The translations under genes and the position numbers were made by a program. A stretch of 19,723 bases of DNA, from contig CAZDML010000024.1 in NCBI GenBank assembly GCA_964506645.1, positions 1 through 19,723 of the forward strand, written 5' to 3'. A model generated the notes under the pieces. It was not told the origin of the DNA. It saw only the letters and a program-made list of their open reading frames with translations, and did not search any database. This DNA comes from CAZDML01 sp964506645. GTDB lineage: Bacteria > Elusimicrobiota > Elusimicrobia > 2-01-FULL-59-12. Below, piece by piece: positions 1 to 6,443 of the stretch (the first letter of the stretch is position 1; the number at the start of each line of letters is the position of its first letter).

Positions 1-330
1 CGTGATCTCCATGAGAAAGGAAAAAAAGATACGCTGGTCATTATTAATCCGGTGATTGAGTCGCGATCCGGAACGCTTTTTGAAGAAGAAGGCTGTTTGT
101 CTATTCCTGGGTTTGCGGCCAAGATTAAGCGCTCGGCCAAAGTGCGCGTACGGGCGCTCAATCAAGACGGGTTGCCGGTGATTATTGAAGGCGAAGGGCT
201 CATGGCGCGCTGCCTTCAGCATGAGATTGATCATTTAAATGGAAAATTTTATATCGACCATCTGCCTCTGGTGGCGCGACTGAAAATGAAACGCGCGATT
301 GCTCGACGGAAAAAAGCCGGCCTGTTTTAG
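1..330 (+). CDS. def: Peptide deformylase, 5'-truncated by window edge
   Basis: The reading frame is open from the first base, so the start codon lies upstream of the window. The 109 visible residues are the C-terminal two thirds of peptide deformylase, the metalloenzyme that removes the formyl group from the N-terminal methionine of new proteins. Two of the three family motifs are present: EEGCLSIP, whose Cys is a metal ligand, and QHEIDHLNG, the HExxH helix with two His ligands and the catalytic Glu. The N-terminal GxGxAAxQ motif should lie about 60 residues further upstream, outside the window. The end KAGLF is a normal length for the family. The stop is 3 bp before fmt, which adds the formyl group this enzyme removes. 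def-fmt is one of the commonest bacterial gene pairs. Identification is secure; only the 5' end is unknown. Confidence 0.95.
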   Translation, partial: RDLHEKGKKDTLVIINPVIESRSGTLFEEEGCLSIPGFAAKIKRSAKVRVRALNQDGLPVIIEGEGLMARCLQHEIDHLNGKFYIDHLPLVARLKMKRAIARRKKAGLF

Positions 331-333
331 GCC

Positions 334-1281
334 ATGAAAACACTTTTTTTCGGCACGCCGTCCCTCGCCGTTCCCTTCCTGGATCTTGTCCATCAAACAT
401 CTGACCTCGTTGCCGTTGTCACAACGCCGGATGAGCCGGCTGGCCGCGGCTACACGCTGCAGGCCTCCCCGGTAAAACAAAAAGCGCTGGCGCTGGGACT
501 TCCTGTGCTGCAGCCAGAATCCGTCAAAGACGTGGCCTTTGCGGCCCAAATCGCTGCTTTCAAAGCCGAGCTGGCCGTGGTTGTGGCCTACGGGAAATTG
601 CTTCCTCGGACCGTATTGGAAAGCACCCGACACGGCTTCATGAATGTCCATTTCTCTCTATTGCCGGCCTACCGCGGTGCAGCTCCCATTCAACGGGCGC
701 TCATGGCGGGGGAAACGACCACGGGCGTGAGCCTTTTTTGGCTGGATGAGGGGATGGACACGGGAAACCTTTTTCTTCAAAAGACGTTATCTATACGGGA
801 AGAAGATGATGCCGATAGCCTGCGTGCAGGACTGGTGGCCTTAGGAATCGATGTGCTGGAAGACGCCTTAGGCCAAATCGCGCAGGGCCAGCTCATCCGT
901 AAGCCACAAGTGGGGACCGTGAGCATGGCTCCTCCCTTGAGCAAGGAAGACGGGAGCATCATGTGGTCGTCTCCGGCACGCCAGATCCATAACAAGGTCC
1001 GTGGCGTGACGCCTTGGCCGGGGGCGAGTACGCACGTGACGATCGGCGGCAAATCGACACGTTTAAAAATTTTAAAGACGGTCCCGCTGGCCGCATGGCC
1101 CGGTGCAAATCCAGGCCATGCCGGAAGAGTTGTTGGCCTTGCGAAAGAGGAAGGCTTCGTCGTAGAATGTGGACAGGAGTTCCTGAAAATCCTCCATGTC
1201 CAACCCGAAGGCAAGCGCCCCATGTCGGCCTGGGCATTTTGGCAGGGCGCCAGACTCCAAGTCGGAGACATTCTCAGTTAG
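334..1281 (+). CDS. fmt: Methionyl-tRNA formyltransferase
   Basis: Fmt transfers a formyl group from 10-formyltetrahydrofolate to Met-tRNAfMet for translation initiation in the cytoplasm. The 315-residue product is the same length as the E. coli enzyme. The N-terminal Rossmann-like formyltransferase domain covers about residues 1-185. It contains the catalytic Asn104 and His106 in NVHFSLLPAYRG and Asp142 in DEGMDTG. The folate/formyl-donor region GTPSLAVPFL is at the start. The C-terminal OB-like tRNA-binding domain follows from about residue 205, with the recognisable WSSPARQIHNKVRGVTPWPG. The ATG lies 3 bp after the def stop, so the two genes are almost certainly co-transcribed and translationally linked. 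No anomaly was seen in the catalytic residues. Confidence 0.97.
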   Translation: MKTLFFGTPSLAVPFLDLVHQTSDLVAVVTTPDEPAGRGYTLQASPVKQKALALGLPVLQPESVKDVAFAAQIAAFKAELAVVVAYGKLLPRTVLESTRHGFMNVHFSLLPAYRGAAPIQRALMAGETTTGVSLFWLDEGMDTGNLFLQKTLSIREEDDADSLRAGLVALGIDVLEDALGQIAQGQLIRKPQVGTVSMAPPLSKEDGSIMWSSPARQIHNKVRGVTPWPGASTHVTIGGKSTRLKILKTVPLAAWPGANPGHAGRVVGLAKEEGFVVECGQEFLKILHVQPEGKRPMSAWAFWQGARLQVGDILS

Positions 1282-1292
1282 AGGTTTGAACC

Positions 1293-2180
1293 ATGAATAA
1301 TTTAAAAACATTTTTATTGCTTACAGGCCTGATGGCTCTCTTTCTTTTCGTCGGACGACTCCTGGGCGGTCAGACGGGGATGGTCTATGCCTTTGTCATG
1401 GCGTGCGTGATGAACGTGGCATCCTACTGGTTTTCCGATTCGATCGTGCTGCGTATGTATGGTGCCAAAGAAGTTACGGGCACCGAAGGGGAAAAGCTTC
1501 GCCGAATCGTGCAGCGTCTGGCTGTTAAAGCCAACATCCCCATGCCGCGGCTCTACGTCATTTCGACCCAAGTTCCCAACGCGTTTGCAACGGGTCGTAA
1601 TCCGCAGCATGCGGCGGTGGCTGCCACAGAGGGCATTCTCGATATGCTCGATGATCGGGAGCTCGAAGGGGTTCTGGGTCATGAGCTGTCGCATGTGTTG
1701 CATCGTGATATTTTGATTTCGAGTGTGGCCGCCGTGATGGCCGGTGCCGTGATGATGCTGGCACATATGGCGCGCTGGGGCATGATGTTCGGCGGTTACG
1801 GCGGTCGTGATCGTGAAGACCGTGGCGGTGGCCTGGAACTCTTAGTCGTGGCGATTTTGGCACCTTTGGCGGCTTCTCTCATCCAGCTAGCGATTTCGCG
1901 TAGCCGCGAATTCGATGCGGACAAAGGCGGTGCACACCTTACCGGTGACCCCATGGCGCTGGCGAGCGCGTTACAGAAAATTGAACGGGGCAATGCGGTT
2001 CGTCACAACCCTCTGGCCACGACCCCGGCAACAGCACATCTCTTTATTTCCAATCCCTTCCGTGCCGAAGGACTCATGGCGCTTTTCTCGACGCATCCTC
2101 CGACGGCTCAGCGTGTGAAACGCTTGGAAGCCATGGCTGAGACGGCCTCGCCTTACAAAATCCCATCGATCATTAAATGA
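1293..2180 (+). CDS. htpX: M48 family membrane zinc metalloprotease HtpX
   Basis: HtpX is an integral-membrane Zn endopeptidase that helps degrade misfolded membrane proteins alongside FtsH. The 295-residue product matches the family length. Hydrophobic segments lie at about residues 5-22, 28-47, 140-160 and 181-201. The HExxH motif is His130-Glu131-Leu-Ser-His134 in VLGHELSHVLHRD, and the third zinc ligand is Glu206 in SREFDADKGGA, as expected for M48B. NAFATGRNP and FSTHPPTAQRVKRLE are also typical. The ATG is preceded by GAGG about 7 bp upstream. The gene ends in an ATGA overlap with the next membrane-protein gene. Its place inside a def-fmt-rlmN run is unusual compared with Bacillus, where rsmB occupies this position. 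Confidence in function is high. Confidence 0.95.
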   Translation: MNNLKTFLLLTGLMALFLFVGRLLGGQTGMVYAFVMACVMNVASYWFSDSIVLRMYGAKEVTGTEGEKLRRIVQRLAVKANIPMPRLYVISTQVPNAFATGRNPQHAAVAATEGILDMLDDRELEGVLGHELSHVLHRDILISSVAAVMAGAVMMLAHMARWGMMFGGYGGRDREDRGGGLELLVVAILAPLAASLIQLAISRSREFDADKGGAHLTGDPMALASALQKIERGNAVRHNPLATTPATAHLFISNPFRAEGLMALFSTHPPTAQRVKRLEAMAETASPYKIPSIIK

Positions 2181-2641
2181 CCCTTCCCGCAGCCTTGGCG
2201 TGGGTCGCCTGTGCTGCCGTCATCGGTAACCGAATCTTTTCGATTTTTGTCGGACTTTTATTGAAAGTTCCTGTGAGCGGGCTATTGGCCGTGGTGTTGG
2301 GCTTGGATGTGCTGCAGATCCCGCTGTATTATTGGATTTACGAGCATGGAACGGTGCTGGCAGCGCGCTGGCCAAAATTGGCACGCGGCCTCGAACGGCT
2401 GCAGCGCTTGCGGCCGCGGGCAGCCTGGGTCCACTCGATGGGCGCGTTTGGTGTTTTCGTTATTGCCGTGCTTCCCGGTTTTGGTGGAGGGATTTGGAGC
2501 GCCGTGTTGCTAGCGCACTCCCTCAAAATGCGCAAGGTCTTTGGCGCTGTGGTAATCATCTGTGCCAGTGCGTTTAGTGTGATGGCGCTCTACTGTGTTC
2601 TCGATCCGCTGGTTTCGTTAGTTCGATATTTTATCGCATGA
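2177..2641 (+). CDS. Small polytopic membrane protein, possibly of the small multidrug export (DUF/PF06695-like) type
   Basis: The 154-residue, strongly hydrophobic protein has about four membrane segments (roughly residues 4-32, 35-57, 89-117 and 121-148). The central region IAVLPGFGGGIWSAVLLAHS, with a Pro-Gly-rich turn inside a membrane helix, resembles the small multidrug export protein family, whose members carry a similar P-x-P-G-T/F-G-x-W-x-G turn. That match is from memory and loose, so no substrate is proposed. A basic, Arg-rich stretch (about residues 65-83, RWPKLARGLERLQRLRPRA) is predicted to be a cytoplasmic loop. The ATG overlaps the htpX stop by 4 bp (ATGA), and the stop overlaps the rlmN ATG in the same way. 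Translation is therefore probably coupled on both sides. Being a real gene is very likely; the family assignment is tentative. Confidence 0.8.
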   Translation: MTLPAALAWVACAAVIGNRIFSIFVGLLLKVPVSGLLAVVLGLDVLQIPLYYWIYEHGTVLAARWPKLARGLERLQRLRPRAAWVHSMGAFGVFVIAVLPGFGGGIWSAVLLAHSLKMRKVFGAVVIICASAFSVMALYCVLDPLVSLVRYFIA

Positions 2642-3663
2642 AAAAAACATTTCTCGATGTTCCGACCGATGATGTCATGGACTTTTTAAAGTCCCAAGGT
2701 GCGCCTGTCTTTCGTGCAAAACAAATCTACAGCGCGTTTTTTCAGCGCGGGACCTCGTCGTTTGATGAGATCACTGACTTGCCAAAAGCACTGCGTGACG
2801 CACTTGATGAACGCTACCGCATGCATCCCCTGCGCTTGGTTCGCAAAGAAGAATCGGCCCTGGATGGAACGATCCGTTATCACTTTATTGGTCATGACGG
2901 CAATGACATCTCGACGGTGTTTCTGCCGGAAGCCGACCGGCTCTCGCTGTGTTTATCGACTCAGGTGGGCTGTGCTTACCGCTGCACCTTTTGTGCCTCG
3001 GGACTCGTCAAGTTTCAGCGTCAGCTCTCGGCGGCGGAAATCGTTGATCAAATTTTACTGATTGCCAAAGACTCCGGACGAAAGCCGACCAATCTTTTGT
3101 TTATGGGCATGGGGGAGCCGCTGGCCAACTACACCCAGGTCGTACAGGCCATCCGCTGGATCTCTTCGCCGAATGGGGTGGGGATGAGCCCCTCGCGCAT
3201 CACGCTGTCGACTTCGGGTCTTGTTGAACAGATCCGCAAGCTGGCCGATGACGATGTGCGTGTGAAGCTGGCGATCTCGTTGCATGCTGTACGTGATGAT
3301 CTGCGTCTGCAGATCATGCCGGTGTCGGGGAAGTTTGGCGTGCGTGAATTAATTAAAGCGGCCAAATATTATGCCCATAAGACGAAGTCTCCGGTGACGT
3401 TTGAATACATCCTTCTGGGAGGGGTAAACGATTTTCTCGTCGATGCCAACCGACTGGCGTACCTCGTGAAAGGCTTCCTCAATAAAGTGAATTTGATTCC
3501 CTATAACCCGGTGGCCGGCCTGCCCTACGAACGTCCCACTCATTTATCGGTGCTGCGGTTTCAGGGATGGCTCAAAGAGCGGGGGGTCCCGGTGTTCATC
3601 CGTAAACCCAAAGGGTTAGACATTGGATCGGCCTGTGGCCAGCTGGGTGCAGCAAAGCCATAA
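2638..3663 (+). CDS. rlmN: 23S rRNA (adenine2503-C2)-methyltransferase / tRNA A37 methyltransferase, radical SAM
   Basis: RlmN methylates C2 of A2503 in the 23S rRNA peptidyl-transferase centre and A37 in some tRNAs, using a radical SAM mechanism with a Cys-bound methyl carrier. The 341-residue protein has an N-terminal helical domain (FRAKQIYSAFFQRG). The radical SAM cluster motif CxxxCxxC is at Cys112, Cys116 and Cys119 (GCAYRCTFCASG). The SAM-binding GMGEPLANY follows, and the second essential cysteine is Cys333 in DIGSACGQLG near the C-terminus. Thr117 in the cluster motif and LISLHAVRDDLR-type strands are also consistent. There is no sign of the Cfr-type variation. The ATGA overlap with the upstream membrane gene indicates coupling. 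rlmN follows fmt/rsmB in many Gram-positive genomes, so its location here is conserved. Confidence 0.96.
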   Translation: MKKTFLDVPTDDVMDFLKSQGAPVFRAKQIYSAFFQRGTSSFDEITDLPKALRDALDERYRMHPLRLVRKEESALDGTIRYHFIGHDGNDISTVFLPEADRLSLCLSTQVGCAYRCTFCASGLVKFQRQLSAAEIVDQILLIAKDSGRKPTNLLFMGMGEPLANYTQVVQAIRWISSPNGVGMSPSRITLSTSGLVEQIRKLADDDVRVKLAISLHAVRDDLRLQIMPVSGKFGVRELIKAAKYYAHKTKSPVTFEYILLGGVNDFLVDANRLAYLVKGFLNKVNLIPYNPVAGLPYERPTHLSVLRFQGWLKERGVPVFIRKPKGLDIGSACGQLGAAKP

Positions 3664-3665
3664 GT

Positions 3666-3671
3666 TATAAT
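3666..3671 (+). promoter_or_regulatory. Possible internal promoter -10 box (TATAAT) before the PASTA gene
   Basis: A perfect TATAAT lies in the 22-bp gap between rlmN and the PASTA gene. A start point about 7 bp downstream (near 3678) would leave a leader of only some 8 nt before the ATG at 3686. No good -35 hexamer is visible about 17 bp upstream, inside the rlmN 3' end. Short AT-rich gaps often match TATAAT by chance, so this is tentative. Confidence 0.3.
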
Positions 3672-3685
3672 AAATCGTCTTTATC

Positions 3686-4618
3686 ATGAAAAAACTAACC
3701 CCCTATTTCTTTCTCGGCATCTTGGCGCTGCTCATGTACCTTTCGTTCGAATGGGCGATCGGCGCCGTCGTGCATAACCGCCAGGTTATTATGGTGCCGG
3801 ATCTGTCCGGAAAAACCGTTACCGAAGCTTTGGGTATTCTCTCCTCGATGCATCTGGGCCTGTCCAAAGAAGGCGAGCAGTTTGATAAGCAGCGTCCAGC
3901 GGGGACCGTTGTCCGTCAAAATCCGTCGGCCGGTATGATGGTGCGCGAAGGTCGGATGGTCCGGATCATCTTGAGTCAGGGCGGTGAAACGCTGTTTGTT
4001 CCGGATGTGCTTGGCCAACCGCTACGCAATGCGCAGACGGTGCTGCAAAATACAGGGTTAAGTATTGGGGAAGTGGAACGCCGACCCTCGTTGCGGTATG
4101 AAAAAGACCAAGTCGTGGCCACCGACCCCGTCGGCGGCGCAACGGTGAGCAAAAACACGATGGTGAATTTGATTGTGTCCGACGGGCCTCCAGGCTCGGA
4201 CGTGTTGTTGGCGCCCGATTTTGTAGGGAAAAACATTCGCGAAGCCAAATCCTGGGCCGCCAGTCATGAAGTGACACTGACCACCCGAGAAGAAGCCGAT
4301 ATGAACAAATCGCAGGGCGAAATTTTAATGCAGGCACCCACCGGCGATTCTCCGATGCGCTCCGGTGATACGATTGCTGTGGTCGTGAACAATTTAAATG
4401 CATCGGTCGACGGGCCACATGTACGCTACGAAGTTCCGCAGGGGGCGTCAGACAAAGACATCCGCATTCTCGTGATGGACGAATCGGGCGAACGCGAAGT
4501 CTATCGCAAATCGCAGTCGCCCGGCAGTCGCATTGATTTCCCGGTTTCGATTAAGGGTCGCGCCAAAGCCCGTATTTTCGCTAACGGCATCATGGTCGAC
4601 CAGCAGGAACTCCAGTAA
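3686..4618 (+). CDS. Membrane-anchored protein with three PASTA domains, no kinase domain
   Basis: The 310-residue protein has a short cytoplasmic N-terminus, one membrane segment (about residues 5-27) and an extracytoplasmic part. Three PASTA repeats follow: about 34-101 (MVPDLSGKTVTEAL to RIILSQG), 102-170 (FVPDVLGQPLRNAQ to LIVSDG) and 174-240 (LAPDFVGKNIREAK to VVVNN). A final beta-rich region of about 70 residues contains RILVMDESGEREVY and ends in IFANGIMVDQQELQ. PASTA domains bind peptidoglycan fragments or beta-lactams and occur in PrkC/StkP kinases and some PBPs. Here neither a kinase nor a transpeptidase domain is present. In Bacillus-type genomes the PASTA kinase prkC lies between rlmN and rpe, exactly this gene's position. 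A cell-wall sensing or scaffold role is inferred. No clear Shine-Dalgarno precedes the ATG. The stop overlaps the rpe start (TAATG). Confidence 0.9.
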   Translation: MKKLTPYFFLGILALLMYLSFEWAIGAVVHNRQVIMVPDLSGKTVTEALGILSSMHLGLSKEGEQFDKQRPAGTVVRQNPSAGMMVREGRMVRIILSQGGETLFVPDVLGQPLRNAQTVLQNTGLSIGEVERRPSLRYEKDQVVATDPVGGATVSKNTMVNLIVSDGPPGSDVLLAPDFVGKNIREAKSWAASHEVTLTTREEADMNKSQGEILMQAPTGDSPMRSGDTIAVVVNNLNASVDGPHVRYEVPQGASDKDIRILVMDESGEREVYRKSQSPGSRIDFPVSIKGRAKARIFANGIMVDQQELQ

Positions 4619-5295
4619 TGGCTTTGGCCCGTCGCATCGTTCCTTCTGTTCTCTCTGCCGACTTTGCGGATCTTGCCAAAGATGTTGCGCTCGTGCAAAA
4701 AGCCGGAGCTCAGTCCGTGCAGATCGATGTCATGGACGGCCACTTTGTTCCCAATATCACGGTGGGGGCTGACGTGGTGGGCGCTATCCGCAAGCACAAT
4801 GCCTCGATTTATCTCGATGTTCACCTCATGATTGAAAATCCCTGGATGTATTTCGATGCGTACCAGAAGGCTGGCGCCAATTTATTGACTGTTCATGTAG
4901 AAGCCTGCAAAGGCGACTGGACACCGGCGAAGGTGATTCAGGAGATTAAGAAACGCAGCATCCATGCCGGGCTTGCGGTTCGTCCTAAGACCTCCGCCGA
5001 TGTCTTATTCCCATTTTTGAAGGACCTGGATCTGGCTCTGGTCATGACTGTTGAACCCGGATTCGGCGGCCAGGCTTTTATGGCGGACATGCTTCCCAAA
5101 GTCCGTGCGCTGCGCGAAAAGATCGACCAGCAGAAGCTTAAAACCGAGCTCCAGGTCGATGGGGGGATTAACACCAAGACCGCTCCCCTGGCCGCAGAAG
5201 CCGGGGCAACGTCACTGGTCGCAGGAAGCGCCGTCTACGGCACCGGAAACACCACGGAAGCCTTCCAAAATCTTCAAAAACTGGTCTCCTTTTAG
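4618..5295 (+). CDS. rpe: Ribulose-phosphate 3-epimerase
   Basis: Rpe interconverts D-ribulose 5-phosphate and D-xylulose 5-phosphate in the pentose phosphate pathway, using a TIM barrel with a divalent metal. The 225-residue product has all family landmarks: PSVLSADF at the N-terminus, DVMDGHFVPNIT, DVHLMIENP, VMTVEPGFGGQAFM (phosphate loop region), QVDGGINTKTAP and VAGSAVYG. The catalytic acid/base pair would be Asp37 and Asp181, and His69 is a metal ligand. One expected metal ligand is different: the His of the usual HxDVMDG is Gln35 (QIDVMDG). The rest of the pocket looks intact, so an active epimerase is still the best call. The start overlaps the PASTA stop by 1 bp. rpe closes the left cluster, as it does in Bacillus. 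Confidence 0.95.
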   Translation: MALARRIVPSVLSADFADLAKDVALVQKAGAQSVQIDVMDGHFVPNITVGADVVGAIRKHNASIYLDVHLMIENPWMYFDAYQKAGANLLTVHVEACKGDWTPAKVIQEIKKRSIHAGLAVRPKTSADVLFPFLKDLDLALVMTVEPGFGGQAFMADMLPKVRALREKIDQQKLKTELQVDGGINTKTAPLAAEAGATSLVAGSAVYGTGNTTEAFQNLQKLVSF

Positions 5296-5308
5296 GCCGT
5301 TTTGGCGG

Positions 5309-5338
5309 TTGACGCACCCCCCTTGTTCTAGGTAGAAT
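5309..5338 (+). promoter_or_regulatory. Sigma70-type promoter for the rpsP operon
   Basis: TTGACG (5309-5314) and TAGAAT (5333-5338) are separated by 18 bp. Both hexamers match the housekeeping consensus at five of six positions. The predicted start point is near 5345, giving an rpsP leader of about 80 nt. The site lies just after the rpe stop and upstream of a highly expressed ribosomal-protein gene, which supports it. Confidence 0.65.
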
Positions 5339-5357
5339 ATGTCCGATTTCAAAAGAA

Positions 5358-5393
5358 CAGGTCCGGATCGATATCGGACCTGCTTTTGTTTTT
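5358..5393 (+). terminator. Intrinsic-terminator-like hairpin in the rpsP leader (terminator or attenuator)
   Basis: CAGGTCCG (5358-5365) pairs perfectly with CGGACCTG (5375-5382) around a 9-nt loop. It is followed by CTTTTGTTTTTA, a T-rich tract broken by one G. The structure lies downstream of the predicted rpsP promoter and about 32 bp before the rpsP Shine-Dalgarno. It could end transcripts from rpe, attenuate those from the rpsP promoter, or both. A 7-nt segment GTCCGAT (5341-5347) is complementary to 5373-5379 and could compete with the stem in read-through transcripts. Confidence 0.6.
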
Positions 5394-5424
5394 ACTGTCA
5401 AAAAAGGATGTTTTAAGGAGATTT

Positions 5425-5679
5425 ATGGTACGTATTCGATTCCAGCGTGAAGGCAAACCCGGCCAGCCGTATTACCGCCTGGTCGCCATTGATCGACGCT
5501 CTGCGCGCGACGGCCGCCCCGTCGAGGTCATCGGGATTTATAATCCGCGTCTTGAGAAAGATAAGCTGACCCTCAATGAAGAACGCCTCAAACACTGGCA
5601 CTCCAAAGGTGCACTCCCGAGCGAAACGGTGAAGAACCTTTTGGTGGCCTCCGGTGTTTGGAAACGCGTCACTGCTTAA
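5425..5679 (+). CDS. rpsP: 30S ribosomal protein S16
   Basis: S16 is a small-subunit protein that stabilises the 5' domain of 16S rRNA during 30S assembly. The 84-residue product has the usual length and the family start MVRIRFQREGKPGQPYYRLV, followed by IDRRSARDGRPVEVIGIYNP. The ATG at 5425 has a strong AAGGAG 6 bp upstream. A TTG start at 5386 is possible in frame but would place the start inside the leader hairpin region and adds residues unknown in the family. The gene heads an operon-like run rpsP-trmD-rplS. The usual rimM (and the KH-domain gene often next to it) is missing from the 35-bp gap that follows. Regulation probably acts through the leader described above. Confidence 0.97.
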   Translation: MVRIRFQREGKPGQPYYRLVAIDRRSARDGRPVEVIGIYNPRLEKDKLTLNEERLKHWHSKGALPSETVKNLLVASGVWKRVTA

Positions 5680-5686
5680 ACCCCAA

Positions 5687-5699
5687 TCCCTGCAAGGGA
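5687..5699 (+). promoter_or_regulatory. Small hairpin containing the only SD-like sequence of trmD
   Basis: TCCCT (5687-5691) and AGGGA (5695-5699) form a perfect 5-bp stem with a 3-nt loop in the rpsP-trmD gap. AGGGA is the only Shine-Dalgarno-like sequence there, and it lies about 15 nt from the trmD ATG, which is long. If it folds, it would hide the site and lower TrmD synthesis relative to S16. In E. coli trmD is known to be made far less than the ribosomal proteins of the same operon. The link is an inference. Confidence 0.4.
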
Positions 5700-5714
5700 A
5701 GCTGGTCTAACGTT

Positions 5715-6443
5715 ATGAAGCGCGCGACACTCCAGCGGCTCGATATCGTGACTCTGTTTCCGGGGATGTTTGAAGGCCCTTTGTCGCAAAGTCTTCTCGG
5801 GAAAGCCCGAGAACGCGGTGTTGTAAACCTGTTCATTCACAATTTAAGGGATTTTTCCCAGGATCCGAGACATCACAAAGTCGATGATCGGCCTTATGGT
5901 GGCGGTGCGGGCATGGTGATTCAAGCCGAGCCGGTGTATCAAGCCCTTCGCCATATCGAGAAGTCTGGACGGACTTCCATGAAGCGAACAAAGCCTTATG
6001 TGGTGTTTCTCTCGCCACAAGGCCAGCCGCTTCGTCAGTCCGTCGCAAAATCGCTTTCGGGAAAACCGTGGCTCGTATTCCTCTGCGGGCACTACGAAGG
6101 TCTCGATGAACGTGTGATGAAGCATGTGGATGCGGAAGTCTCGATCGGAGACTACGTGCTTACTGGCGGAGAACTTCCCGCGATGGTTCTGGCCGACACG
6201 GTGATTCGTCTAGTGCCGGGTGTTGTCAAAGAGCTCGATTCTATCGAAAACGATTCCTTTCAAAACGGATTGCTGGACTATCCCCATTTCACCCGCCCGG
6301 CCGTTTGGCGGGGACAAAAAGTCCCTGACGTGTTGTTGACGGGACACCATGAAAAGATTCAAGTGTGGCGGCAGAAACAAGCCGCCGCAGTCACAAAGAC
6401 AAAAAGGCCGGATTTATTGAAACGGAGTAGGAGACCCTCATGA
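5715..6443 (+). CDS. trmD: tRNA (guanine37-N1)-methyltransferase
   Basis: TrmD is a SPOUT-class methyltransferase that puts m1G at position 37 of tRNAs reading CNN codons, which prevents +1 frameshifting. The 242-residue product carries the expected sequence blocks: DIVTLFPGMFEGPLS at the start, HKVDDRPYGGGAGMVI, VFLSPQGQPL, LVFLCGHYEGLDERV, and the trefoil-knot SAM site SIGDYVLTGGELPAMVLAD. NDSFQNGLLDYPHFTRP and LLTGHHEKIQVWR follow. I chose the ATG at 5715 because family members begin just before the IxxLFPxMF motif. The in-frame ATG at 5658 would overlap rpsP and adds a sequence with no family support. The start has only a distant SD-like AGGGA. The gene ends in an ATGA overlap with rplS. 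rimM, normally just upstream, is absent here. Confidence 0.96.
   Translation: MKRATLQRLDIVTLFPGMFEGPLSQSLLGKARERGVVNLFIHNLRDFSQDPRHHKVDDRPYGGGAGMVIQAEPVYQALRHIEKSGRTSMKRTKPYVVFLSPQGQPLRQSVAKSLSGKPWLVFLCGHYEGLDERVMKHVDAEVSIGDYVLTGGELPAMVLADTVIRLVPGVVKELDSIENDSFQNGLLDYPHFTRPAVWRGQKVPDVLLTGHHEKIQVWRQKQAAAVTKTKRPDLLKRSRRPS

Noticed and set aside
777..1271. 164-residue open frame on the - strand inside fmt
   Set aside because: It is a shadow of fmt with no domain, no Shine-Dalgarno and Pro/Ser/Arg-rich translation.
5408..5416. Minimal upstream frame ATG-TTT-TAA before rpsP
   Set aside because: It is only two codons. Its stop overlaps the rpsP Shine-Dalgarno, but such short frames are frequent by chance and nothing else supports translation.
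5658..5714. ATG at 5658 as the trmD start
   Set aside because: It overlaps rpsP and adds 19 residues (Cys/Asn/Pro-rich) absent from TrmD proteins.
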